Notes under the pieces: generated by a model | What the model was told of the DNA's origin: nothing | What the model saw: the letters and a program-made list of their open reading frames with translations, nothing else | Database searches by the model: none | In this document: piece after piece, positions 1-7,216 of the stretch | How positions within the stretch are numbered: the first letter of the stretch is position 1 | How the letters are laid out: each line of letters opens with the position of its first letter | Position numbers and translations under genes: made by a program | Source of the DNA: Dichotomicrobium sp964650735 | Lineage (GTDB): Bacteria; Pseudomonadota; Alphaproteobacteria; Rhizobiales; Rhodomicrobiaceae | Assembly: GCA_964650735.1 (NCBI GenBank) | Contig: CAZYUT010000085.1 | Location: forward strand, 1-9,164 | Length of the DNA stretch: 9,164 bases | Direction: 5' to 3'

Positions 1-1686
1 CTAGCTGTCGAGAAGACGCCGCGCGATCACCTGGGCCTGAATCTCCGCCGCGCCTTCGAAGATGTTGAGGATGCGCGCATCGCACAGTACGCGGCTGATC
101 GGATATTCGAGCGCGAAGCCGTTGCCGCCGTGGATCTGCACGCCGCTGTCCGCCGCCGCCCACGCCACGCGGGCCGCCAGCAGCTTCGCCATGCCCGCTT
201 CGACATCGCAGCGCCGGCCCTGATCCTTTTCGCGCGCGGCATAATAGGTCAGCAGGCGCGCGGCATGGGCCTCGACCGCCATCATTACCAGCTTGTTGGC
301 TACGCGGGGGAAGGCGCAGAGCGGCTTGCCGAACTGTTCGCGCTCACGGGAATAGCGGAAGGCCAGGTCCAGCGCGTTCTGCGCCACGCCGACCGCCCGC
401 GCGGCCGTCTGGATGCGCGCAGACTCGAACGTCGCCATGAGCTGCTTGAAGCCCTGCCCCTCGGTTTCGCCGAGCAGGTTATTCGCCGGCACCGCGAACC
501 CGTCGAAGGAAATCTCGTATTCCTTCATGCCGCGATAGCCGAGCACCTCGATCTCGCCGCCGGTCATGCCCTCGGCCGGGAACGGGTTCTCATCGGTGCC
601 GCGCGGCTTCTCCGCCAGGAACATCGACAGGCCGCGATAGCCCGGCTCGTTCAGGTTCGTGCGCGCGAGCACGGTCATGACATCGGCGCGGACGGGATGC
701 GTCGCCCAGGTCTTCTGTCCGGTGATGCGGTAAACATCGCCGTCGCGCACCGCGCGGGTCTTGAGCGAGGCCAGGTCGGAGCCGGTGTTCGGCTCGGTGA
801 AGACCGCCGCGGGCAGGATGTCGCCCGACGCGATGCCCGGCAGCCAGCGCTGCTTCTGGTCCTCAGTGCCGCCCAGCAGGATCAGCTCCGCCGCGATCTC
901 GGAGCGTGTGCCAAGCGAGCCGACGCCGATATAACCGCGCGACAGCTCTTCTGAGACCACGCACATCGCCTCCTTGCCCAGCCCAAGACCGCCGTAGGCC
1001 TCCGGGATCGTCAGCCCGAACACCCCGAGTTCGCTCATCTGCGAGATGATCTCCATTGGGATGTAGGCGTTCTGCAGGTGCCACTCATGGGCGTGAGGAA
1101 CGACTTCGGCCTCGGTGAAGCGGCGCATCTCGTCGCGCATGGCTTCCATGGTTTCGTCAAGGCCGCTGTCGCCGAAGGTGGCCGCGCCGTCGCGCTCGAT
1201 CATCAGTTCGGCGAGCCGCTCCCGCGCGGGGGGCGTGTTGCCCAGCGTCATCAGCCGGCGGGCCTGCGGGTTCAGGCAGGCGTCGATGTCGGCAGCACGG
1301 AAGCCGAGATCGGTCGGACGGAACACCTCGGTCTGGCTCATCGCGATGCCGCCGACCATCTGGTGCAGGTATTCCGAAAACGCGATCTGCGCCAGCAGCG
1401 CCTCAAGCTCGCCGAACCGCCCTTCAGCAGTGGCGCTCGAAGCGTGCCGGGCTAGCTCGGCCAGCGTCTGCTGATAGGTCGCGAGCCAGGCAAATCCGTG
1501 AACGACATGCTGTTCCCGGTCCATCAGCGCGGCGTCGGGCTTGCCATCTCCAGCAACCCGCTGCCAAACGCCTTCGCGCACGAGTTCCACGAGCCGTTGA
1601 GCCGCTTCTGCCGCCGGCTCAAGCAGAACCGGCAGGTCATCGAGCAGCGCGGGCGTTTCGTTCGGGACTTGAAGGGCAACGGACAT
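1..1686 (-). CDS. mcd: (2S)-methylsuccinyl-CoA dehydrogenase (acyl-CoA dehydrogenase family)
   Basis: This 561-residue flavoprotein probably oxidises (2S)-methylsuccinyl-CoA to mesaconyl-CoA in the ethylmalonyl-CoA pathway, passing electrons to electron-transfer flavoprotein. The acyl-CoA dehydrogenase core runs from about residue 175 to the end: an N-terminal helical domain, a beta domain with FTEPNTGSD (296-304) and GQKTWATH (323-330), and a C-terminal helical domain with SREREQFGKPL (446-456), QIHGGNGF (517-524) and IFEGAAEIQ (542-550). Glu544 sits where the catalytic base of short-chain dehydrogenases usually lies. About 170 extra residues precede the core; such an N-terminal extension is characteristic of Mcd and separates it from ordinary acyl-CoA dehydrogenases of about 380 residues. 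The ATG at 1686 is preferred over an in-frame TTG at 1692 because GAGGAG lies 6 nt before the ATG and abuts the TTG. A ccr gene on the same strand supports the assignment. Stop is TAG at 1-3, so the gene is complete. Another long-form acyl-CoA dehydrogenase is the alternative. Confidence 0.9.
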   Translation of the reverse strand: MSVALQVPNETPALLDDLPVLLEPAAEAAQRLVELVREGVWQRVAGDGKPDAALMDREQHVVHGFAWLATYQQTLAELARHASSATAEGRFGELEALLAQIAFSEYLHQMVGGIAMSQTEVFRPTDLGFRAADIDACLNPQARRLMTLGNTPPARERLAELMIERDGAATFGDSGLDETMEAMRDEMRRFTEAEVVPHAHEWHLQNAYIPMEIISQMSELGVFGLTIPEAYGGLGLGKEAMCVVSEELSRGYIGVGSLGTRSEIAAELILLGGTEDQKQRWLPGIASGDILPAAVFTEPNTGSDLASLKTRAVRDGDVYRITGQKTWATHPVRADVMTVLARTNLNEPGYRGLSMFLAEKPRGTDENPFPAEGMTGGEIEVLGYRGMKEYEISFDGFAVPANNLLGETEGQGFKQLMATFESARIQTAARAVGVAQNALDLAFRYSREREQFGKPLCAFPRVANKLVMMAVEAHAARLLTYYAAREKDQGRRCDVEAGMAKLLAARVAWAAADSGVQIHGGNGFALEYPISRVLCDARILNIFEGAAEIQAQVIARRLLDS

Positions 1687-1692
1687 CGGCAA

Positions 1693-1698
1693 CTCCTC
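1693..1698 (-). promoter_or_regulatory. Ribosome binding site of mcd
   Basis: On the minus strand GAGGAG stands 6 nt before the ATG at 1684-1686. It touches the upstream in-frame TTG directly, which makes the TTG an unlikely start and shortens the protein by two residues. Confidence 0.75.
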
Positions 1699-1764
1699 GG
1701 CTTATGCGCTAGCTCAATCGGCTACGTATCAACGCGCCCCCGGATCACGATCGCCGCGCGGCCA

Positions 1765-3411
1765 TTACGATTTCCGGCCCAGCAGAGCCTTGAAGAAGCG
1801 CGACACTGCCCCTTCGCTGCGCTCGTGCTCCGGCTGGGCGTGCTGCTCCCGGGCGGCCGCGCTGCCGGCGGCCTGCTGAGCCGCTGCCGGCTGTTCCGCT
1901 GACTGCTGCTGATCGATTCGCACGCCGGAGAGGTCAGAGACCGGCGGCGCGACCGGCTCCGCGGCAACATGCGTTTCTGACAGACCGGCGTGTTCGTGCT
2001 CCGGCAGCGGCGGGGCTTCCGCGACGGGCTCGGCGGGAGCCTGTTCGGACTGTGGCGGCGCGGACGCTGTCATGTGGTCTTCAACGGTCTGGGCCGCCGC
2101 CGTGACGTGCGCGCCTGCCTGCCGCGCCGTTTCAGCAGCGTGCTCTTCGGCGCTATCGGCCCAGCGCTGCGCCGTCTCCGCGGCGTCCTCCGCTTCGCCC
2201 TGCACCGTCACGGCCGTCTCTATGGCTTTTTCCTCCAGCGACTGCGCCCAGCTCTCGGCCGTCTCGCCGGACTTTTCGGCCACGGATCGCGCGAAGTCAC
2301 TGAGGCCTTCACTGGCTTGCTGCGCCGTTTCGGAAGCCCGCGCCTCGACGCTGTGCGCCCCGTCGGTCGCGGTCTCGACCGCCTGTTCAGCCGTCTGCGC
2401 GACGGCCTCGCCAGCATCCGCGCTGTTCCGCTCGACCGTCTCGGCCCAGCTCCGCGCGGTCTCGACCGTCTGCTCGCCAACCGACTGCGCAAACGCCTCT
2501 GCGCTCTCTCCGGTTTCGCGAGCGCTCTGCGCCGCCGTGCTGGCGGCTTGCGACGCCGCCTGTTCCATCGTGTGCGCCCAGCCCTGGGCGGTCTCGCTGG
2601 CGCGATCGGCAACCGACTGAGCGAACTGCTGCACGCTNNNNNNNNNNNNNNNNNNNNNNNNNNNNNNNNNNNNNNNNNNNNNNNNNNNNNNNNNNNNNNN
2701 NNNNNNNNNNNNNNNNNNNNNNNNNNNNNNNNNNNNNACGCTTTCGCTGGCCTCGCGGGCGCGTTCCGCAGCGGACTGCGCAACCTCGGGGGCGCGCTCC
2801 TCGATCGTCTGTGCCCAGCTCTGCGCCGTCTCACCGGCCTTGGCGGCAACCGACTGCGCAAAGGTCTGCACGTTTTCGCCGGCCTCGCGGGCGCGATCGG
2901 CCGCGTTGCTGACGACTTCGGAAGCGCGGCCTTCCAGCGACTGCGCCCAGCTCTGCGCCGTCTCGCCGGATTTCTCCGCGACCGATTGCGCGAACTGCTG
3001 GATGGTCATGCCAGCCTCGCGCGCAACGGCCCCCGCTGCCATCGCTGTCGCGGTAGCCTTCATGTAGAACTCGTTGCCGGTGAGGTCGTCCTGTGCGGAC
3101 TGGCCATCCTGCTCCGTGACGGGGGCAGCTTCAGCCGCCGGCTGCGCCGGGATGCCGGGCTCGTCCAGGCTGCGCGGGGGCAGCTCGAGACCGTGACGCG
3201 CGCGAATTCCGTCCATTTCGAACACGACGGCGCGCAAAAAATCCTCGCTCGCTTCGCCCGCAGCCTTGGCCTGTCTAACCTCTTCGGCAAGCTCGTCGAG
3301 GCGGCTCGACGCCTTGTAAAAATCATTGCCGGACAGCTTGTGCGCAGCCTGTGCGCGTACCGCGCTCAACTCCTCAAGCACGACGTCCACATCACTCGGA
3401 AACACGTTCAT
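1765..3411 (-). CDS. Ala-rich 11-residue-repeat amphipathic helical protein, function unknown (phasin/LEA/apolipoprotein-like architecture)
   Basis: I do not recognise a named family. As sequenced the product has 548 residues, 34 of them unknown because of an assembly gap. Residues 1-80 form a charged helical N-terminus with LSGNDFY (26-32), repeated as LTGNEFY (110-116). Residues 80-108 are a Pro/Ala/Gln linker. Residues 120-451 are an uninterrupted run of 11-residue units (examples QSWAQTIEERA, QSVAEKSGETA), nearly all ending in Ala. In the first part four of them make a 44-residue super-unit. Residues 452-535 are rich in P, A, E, Q and H and probably disordered. The C-terminus is a short basic amphipathic helix (SRFFKALLGRKS). 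There is no signal peptide or membrane segment, so it is probably cytoplasmic. The ATG at 3411 is chosen because compact coding similarity starts there; an in-frame ATG at 3486 has no ribosome site. The site for 3411 is weak (GGGG, 8 nt away). The gene lies between ccr and mcd, so a role at PHB granules or lipid surfaces is inferred only. Confidence 0.8.
   Translation of the reverse strand: MNVFPSDVDVVLEELSAVRAQAAHKLSGNDFYKASSRLDELAEEVRQAKAAGEASEDFLRAVVFEMDGIRARHGLELPPRSLDEPGIPAQPAAEAAPVTEQDGQSAQDDLTGNEFYMKATATAMAAGAVAREAGMTIQQFAQSVAEKSGETAQSWAQSLEGRASEVVSNAADRAREAGENVQTFAQSVAAKAGETAQSWAQTIEERAPEVAQSAAERAREASESXXXXXXXXXXXXXXXXXXXXXXXXXXXXXXXXXXSVQQFAQSVADRASETAQGWAHTMEQAASQAASTAAQSARETGESAEAFAQSVGEQTVETARSWAETVERNSADAGEAVAQTAEQAVETATDGAHSVEARASETAQQASEGLSDFARSVAEKSGETAESWAQSLEEKAIETAVTVQGEAEDAAETAQRWADSAEEHAAETARQAGAHVTAAAQTVEDHMTASAPPQSEQAPAEPVAEAPPLPEHEHAGLSETHVAAEPVAPPVSDLSGVRIDQQQSAEQPAAAQQAAGSAAAREQHAQPEHERSEGAVSRFFKALLGRKS
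2059..3054 (-). repeat. Tandem 33-bp/132-bp coding repeats (11- and 44-residue protein units)
   Basis: At least 27 consecutive 11-residue units are encoded here (residues 120-451 of the repeat protein), ending in Ala with one visible exception (Ser in RSWAETVERNS). At the start of the run the units group in fours, giving 132-bp DNA units that are close to identical: the segment beginning acgctttcgc at 2738 recurs as acgttttcgc at 2870, exactly 132 bp away. Toward the C-terminal end the units diverge but keep the 11-residue register. The similarity of the first units probably caused the assembly break inside this tract. Confidence 0.9.
2638..2737. other. Assembly gap (100 N)
   Basis: Exactly 100 N, a conventional filler for a gap of unknown size. 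It lies inside the tandem-repeat tract. Both flanks read in the same frame of the repeat protein and in matching repeat phase. The true length is therefore unknown and the 34 unknown residues should not be counted as real. Confidence 0.97.
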
Positions 3412-3547
3412 CTCGCGGGCCCCATACGTTCGGATATCTCTCTTGCCAGGATCATGACGTTCGCGAGCGCGATCATAGCCAAGCATATGGCGGTGTCGAC
3501 ATTTTCCGCGCTCTCGCGAGCATCCGCGCGCATGCAGCCATCCCAGA

Positions 3548-4846
<1,299 letters not shown>

Positions 4847-4852
4847 TCGTTT

Positions 4853-4860
4853 CCTCCTTT
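4853..4860 (-). promoter_or_regulatory. Strong ribosome binding site of ccr
   Basis: AAAGGAGG on the minus strand, with AGGAGG 6 nt before the ATG at 4844-4846. It is the best Shine-Dalgarno match in the window and fixes the ccr start, removing a 32-residue upstream extension that would otherwise be open. Confidence 0.85.
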
Positions 4861-4930
4861 CGGCGCTGTCGCACGGCAGCCGACGGCGCGCCGGAACTGT
4901 GGCATACTTGCCTATTCCACAAGCTTTCTG

Positions 4931-4978
4931 ATGGTTGGCCAATCATAAATTGATTTCAAGAGTTTTTTGCGTTGCAAC
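4931..4978 (-). promoter_or_regulatory. Candidate ccr promoter/operator: 16-bp dyad over TATGAT, and GTTGCAAC palindrome
   Basis: Read toward ccr, a TATGAT hexamer (4942-4947) could be a -10 element, giving a leader of about 90 nt; no good -35 stands at normal spacing, which would fit an activated promoter. A near-perfect inverted repeat (ATGGTTGG/CCAATCAT, 4931-4946, one mismatched pair) overlaps it. A perfect 8-bp palindrome GTTGCAAC (4971-4978) lies about 25 nt upstream, roughly at an activator position. Its TTGCAA core resembles the TTTGCAAA sites recalled for the RamB/PccR family of short-chain acyl-CoA regulators. All three are sequence observations; the regulatory role is inferred. Confidence 0.3.
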
Positions 4979-5275
4979 AAGAAAGGATTAGAGGCCTGTC
5001 GCGGGGCGCATTCGCGCTGTGGCGCGCCTGCATCGGCAATGGCTAGATCTTTTTGAAAATTGCGCATAGCAGGATTGCCGCACCCGTAATCCAAAGTCCA
5101 ATCTGGACACGAGTAATTTTCTTTCTTTTCGCGGCAGCACAAAATTTCGACGCAATCGAGATACACTGGAGACCTTGACATGACGCGGGCCGGGCGATCC
5201 GATGGATCGATTTCGCATGTTTTCGCCCATCTTTTAGGCAGACGCGCCCGGTTGCGCTCACCCTTCGAGACAGTG

Positions 5276-5761
5276 ATGAGCAGAAATTCCAACGCATTCA
5301 TGCGGCTCAGCCGCCGCCAATTCACTGTTGTGACCATGGCCGCCTTTGCGGCGTTGGGGCTGGGCTGGCGTCCGCTGCGCGCTCAGGAGCAGGCGGGCTT
5401 AGCGCGGTGGCAGGCGCATCTCGATACCATCCTCAGGGGCCAGGCGCCCGTTGAGGACAAGGTTACGCTCGACCTGCCGGAAATTTCGGAAAATGGGAAT
5501 CTGGTACCTTTCACAGTCGGCGTTGATTACCCGATGACCGATACGGATTACATCCAGGCCATACACGTCATTGCCACGGACAACGATGCAGCGCCGGTCG
5601 CCTCGTTTTATTTCACGCCGCTGAGCGCCGCGGCACGCGCTTCCAGCCGAGTGCGCCTGCTGCGGTCCCAGGAAATCGTCGCGCTGGCCCAGACCAGCGG
5701 CGGCGAGTTCTACATCGGCCGCCGGCGGATTGAAGTGCTCGTGGGCTGCTGCGGCGAATAG
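5276..5761 (+). CDS. soxY: Sulfur-oxidation carrier protein SoxY, Tat-exported, variant C-terminal motif
   Basis: SoxY pairs with SoxZ and carries sulfur intermediates on a C-terminal cysteine while other Sox enzymes act on them in the periplasm. The 161-residue product starts with a twin-arginine signal, LSRRQFTVV (11-19), a hydrophobic stretch to about residue 30, and a likely cleavage site after LRA (34-36). The mature part has the SoxY beta-sandwich pattern, including VPFTVGVDYPM (77-87). The C-terminus reads VGCCGE (156-161), where the family normally ends GGCGG; Cys159 aligns with the sulfur-binding cysteine and Cys158 is extra. Start choice is uncertain: the ATG at 5276 has only a weak GAGA upstream, and an in-frame ATG at 5300 would begin directly at the Tat motif with no ribosome site. 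soxZ follows after 25 bp. No soxAX, soxB or soxCD gene is in the window. Confidence 0.88.
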   Translation: MSRNSNAFMRLSRRQFTVVTMAAFAALGLGWRPLRAQEQAGLARWQAHLDTILRGQAPVEDKVTLDLPEISENGNLVPFTVGVDYPMTDTDYIQAIHVIATDNDAAPVASFYFTPLSAAARASSRVRLLRSQEIVALAQTSGGEFYIGRRRIEVLVGCCGE

Positions 5762-5786
5762 GCTGATGTCCCAAAAAAGGTAAGCC

Positions 5787-6119
5787 ATGACTTTCCCCGT
5801 AGAACCGCAGGTCAAGATGCCAGAGACGGCCGCCGCCGGTGAGACGATCGAAATTCAGACGCTGATCGCTCATCCGATGGAAAGCGGCCAGCGCGCCGAC
5901 GAACGCACCGGAGAGCTGATCCCGCGCAACATCATTGAAGAGTTCATTGCGCGCTTTAACGGCAGGGAAGTGTTCCGCGCCAAACTGTATCCTGCGATCT
6001 CGGCAAATCCCTACATCGCCTTTCCGGTTCGGGTTGAAGAATCGGGCGAATTCGCGTTCACTTGGCGCGACGGAAACGGCAAGACCTGGGATGTCAAGCG
6101 GTCGATCAAGGTGAGCTGA
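5787..6119 (+). CDS. soxZ: Sulfur-oxidation carrier subunit SoxZ
   Basis: SoxZ is the small partner of SoxY and forms the SoxYZ heterodimer. The 110-residue length is typical. Recognisable family segments are LIAHPMESGQR (26-36), NIIEEFIARFNG (48-59) and the C-terminal NPYIAFPVRVEESGEFAF followed by TWRDGNG (74-98). It has no signal peptide, as expected because SoxZ is exported together with SoxY through the Tat pathway. The ATG has AAGG 6 nt upstream within an A-rich stretch (AAAAAAGG). It is almost certainly co-transcribed with soxY, 25 bp upstream. Confidence 0.93.
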   Translation: MTFPVEPQVKMPETAAAGETIEIQTLIAHPMESGQRADERTGELIPRNIIEEFIARFNGREVFRAKLYPAISANPYIAFPVRVEESGEFAFTWRDGNGKTWDVKRSIKVS

Positions 6120-6161
6120 CGGGCCGCGTCCGGGTCGTGCGAACAGATGTGTACTGCGCCG

Positions 6162-6169
6162 AAAGGGGG
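6162..6169 (+). promoter_or_regulatory. Ribosome binding site of glpX (selects a GTG start)
   Basis: AAAGGGGG stands 6 nt before GTG at 6176-6178. The frame is also open upstream to an ATG at 6062, but that start lies inside soxZ, so the GTG with this site is preferred. Confidence 0.65.
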
Positions 6170-6175
6170 CCGCGC

Positions 6176-7141
6176 GTGACGGATTCCGCGAATATGCTGC
6201 CCGACGGGCTGCTGCTCTCCGCGCTTCAGATGACCGAGGCGACAGCAATCGCGGCGGCCGCGCATCGCGGGCGCGGCGACGAGCCGGCGGCGATGGCCGC
6301 AGCGGCCTGCGCGCTCTTGTCAGGACTCGACCGGCTTGAGGCCGATGGCCGCATAATGGTCGGCGACAGCGCGTCAAGCGAAGAGCGTCTGACGGCGGGC
6401 GGATCGGTCGGCGCGGGCGGGCCGCGCATTGACCTAGCGGTAAACCCGTTGGACGGGGCGACGCTATGCGCGAAGGCGCTTCCGAATGCGCTTTGCGCGG
6501 TCGTCATGGGCCTTCCCGATAGCCTTCTGAGCGTGCCGGATGTCTACATGGACAAAATCGCCGTGGGGCCAGGCTATGCGGACAGCATCGTCGATCTTGA
6601 CGCGGACCCCGCCGACAACATCGCGGCGTTGGCCAAGGCGAAAGGCGTGCAGCCGAAAGATATCACCGTGTGCGTGCTCGACCGCCCGCGCCATGCCACG
6701 CTGATCGCTGCCCTGCGCGAAACCGGCGCGGCCGTGCGGCTGATCAGCGACGGCGACATCACCGCCGTGATCGAAACTGCCCGCGCCGACCTCACCGGCC
6801 TCGACATCTATATGGGCATCGGCGGCGCGCCCGAGGGCTTGCTTGCCGCGGCCGCGCTGCGCTGCATGGGCGGCCAGATGCAGGCGCGCCTGACGCCGCT
6901 CGACAACGATCAGCGCCAGCTTGTGGCGGCAAGCGGCCTCGACCCCCGGCGCAAATATCGCGCGGACGAGCTTGCTGCGGGCGATATCGTATTTTCGGCG
7001 ACCGGCATCACCGGCGGGGCGCTTCTGCGCGGAGTGCTGCAGAACACAGGCGGCACCCACACCCATACGCTGGCCATGCGCAGCGCGCGCGGCTCGGTGC
7101 GGTGGATCGCCAGCCAGCACAGGCGCGTGCCAGGAACCTAG
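6176..7141 (+). CDS. glpX: GlpX-family class II fructose-1,6-bisphosphatase, active site degenerate
   Basis: Classical GlpX is a metal-dependent phosphatase that turns fructose 1,6-bisphosphate into fructose 6-phosphate. With the GTG start the product has 321 residues, a normal length. Family segments are clear: GRGDE (32-36), PDVYMDKIAVGPGY (121-134), DRPRH (169-173), SDGDIT (191-196), YMGIGGAPEGLLAAAALRCMG (212-232) and FSATGITGG (273-281). However, aligned by eye to E. coli GlpX, the metal and catalytic positions are changed: Asp33 is Met40, Glu57 is Asp64, Glu59 is Ala66, Asp61 is Ser68, Asp85 is Asn90, Glu88 is Asp93 and Thr90 is Ala95. Only Glu213 is kept (Glu220). The frame is intact and the rest is well conserved, so this is not obvious decay. 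It may be a pseudoenzyme or have a changed activity. recJ follows after 75 bp; glpX-recJ adjacency is common in alphaproteobacteria. An ATG at 6194 is an alternative start. Confidence 0.88.
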   Translation: MTDSANMLPDGLLLSALQMTEATAIAAAAHRGRGDEPAAMAAAACALLSGLDRLEADGRIMVGDSASSEERLTAGGSVGAGGPRIDLAVNPLDGATLCAKALPNALCAVVMGLPDSLLSVPDVYMDKIAVGPGYADSIVDLDADPADNIAALAKAKGVQPKDITVCVLDRPRHATLIAALRETGAAVRLISDGDITAVIETARADLTGLDIYMGIGGAPEGLLAAAALRCMGGQMQARLTPLDNDQRQLVAASGLDPRRKYRADELAAGDIVFSATGITGGALLRGVLQNTGGTHTHTLAMRSARGSVRWIASQHRRVPGT

Positions 7142-7216
7142 CGTTTTCCACAGCACGCCCGGACCCGGCGAGAATCGGCTAGGCTCACGCGCGACTATCA
7201 TCACACGAGGGCCTCG

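Larger units (their letters stand above)
4847..5275. other. Divergent intergenic region between ccr and soxY, no gene seen
   Basis: These 429 bp separate divergent ccr and soxY and are visibly richer in A/T than the rest, especially 4905-4980 and 5045-5170. Apart from the candidate ccr operator region, only a small hairpin (GTCCA-ATC-TGGAC, 5096-5108) was noticed. I could not find a convincing -35/-10 pair for soxY. Short open frames here have no recognisable family, no good ribosome site and cross into soxY antisense, so I consider none real. Both divergent promoters are presumably in this stretch. Confidence 0.6.

Noticed and set aside
130..954. Plus-strand open frame of 274 residues opposite mcd
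   Set aside because: It lies wholly antisense to a clear acyl-CoA dehydrogenase, and its composition is typical of a GC-rich shadow frame.
2738..3021. 132-bp tandem repeats as a CRISPR or satellite array
   Set aside because: Units are contiguous with no unique spacers, stay in one reading frame and continue as diverged 11-residue protein repeats, so they are coding.
3412..3547. Terminator or internal promoter between ccr and the repeat gene
   Set aside because: Only short GC palindromes (such as CTCGCGAG) are present, without a stable long stem or a T run; nothing supports a terminator, and no promoter hexamers stand out.
5139..5167. soxY promoter with TACACT as -10
   Set aside because: The hexamer matches 4 of 6 consensus bases and the sequence 17 bp upstream (acaaaa) is not a -35, so support is too weak to annotate.
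4912..5337. Minus-strand open frame of 141 residues in the ccr-soxY intergenic region
   Set aside because: It starts inside soxY antisense, has no ribosome site or recognisable domain, and covers the AT-rich region that must hold the divergent promoters.
6062..6175. Longer glpX start at ATG 6062
   Set aside because: It would overlap the end of soxZ by 58 bp, has no ribosome site, and adds residues without family similarity; AAAGGGGG before GTG 6176 is better.
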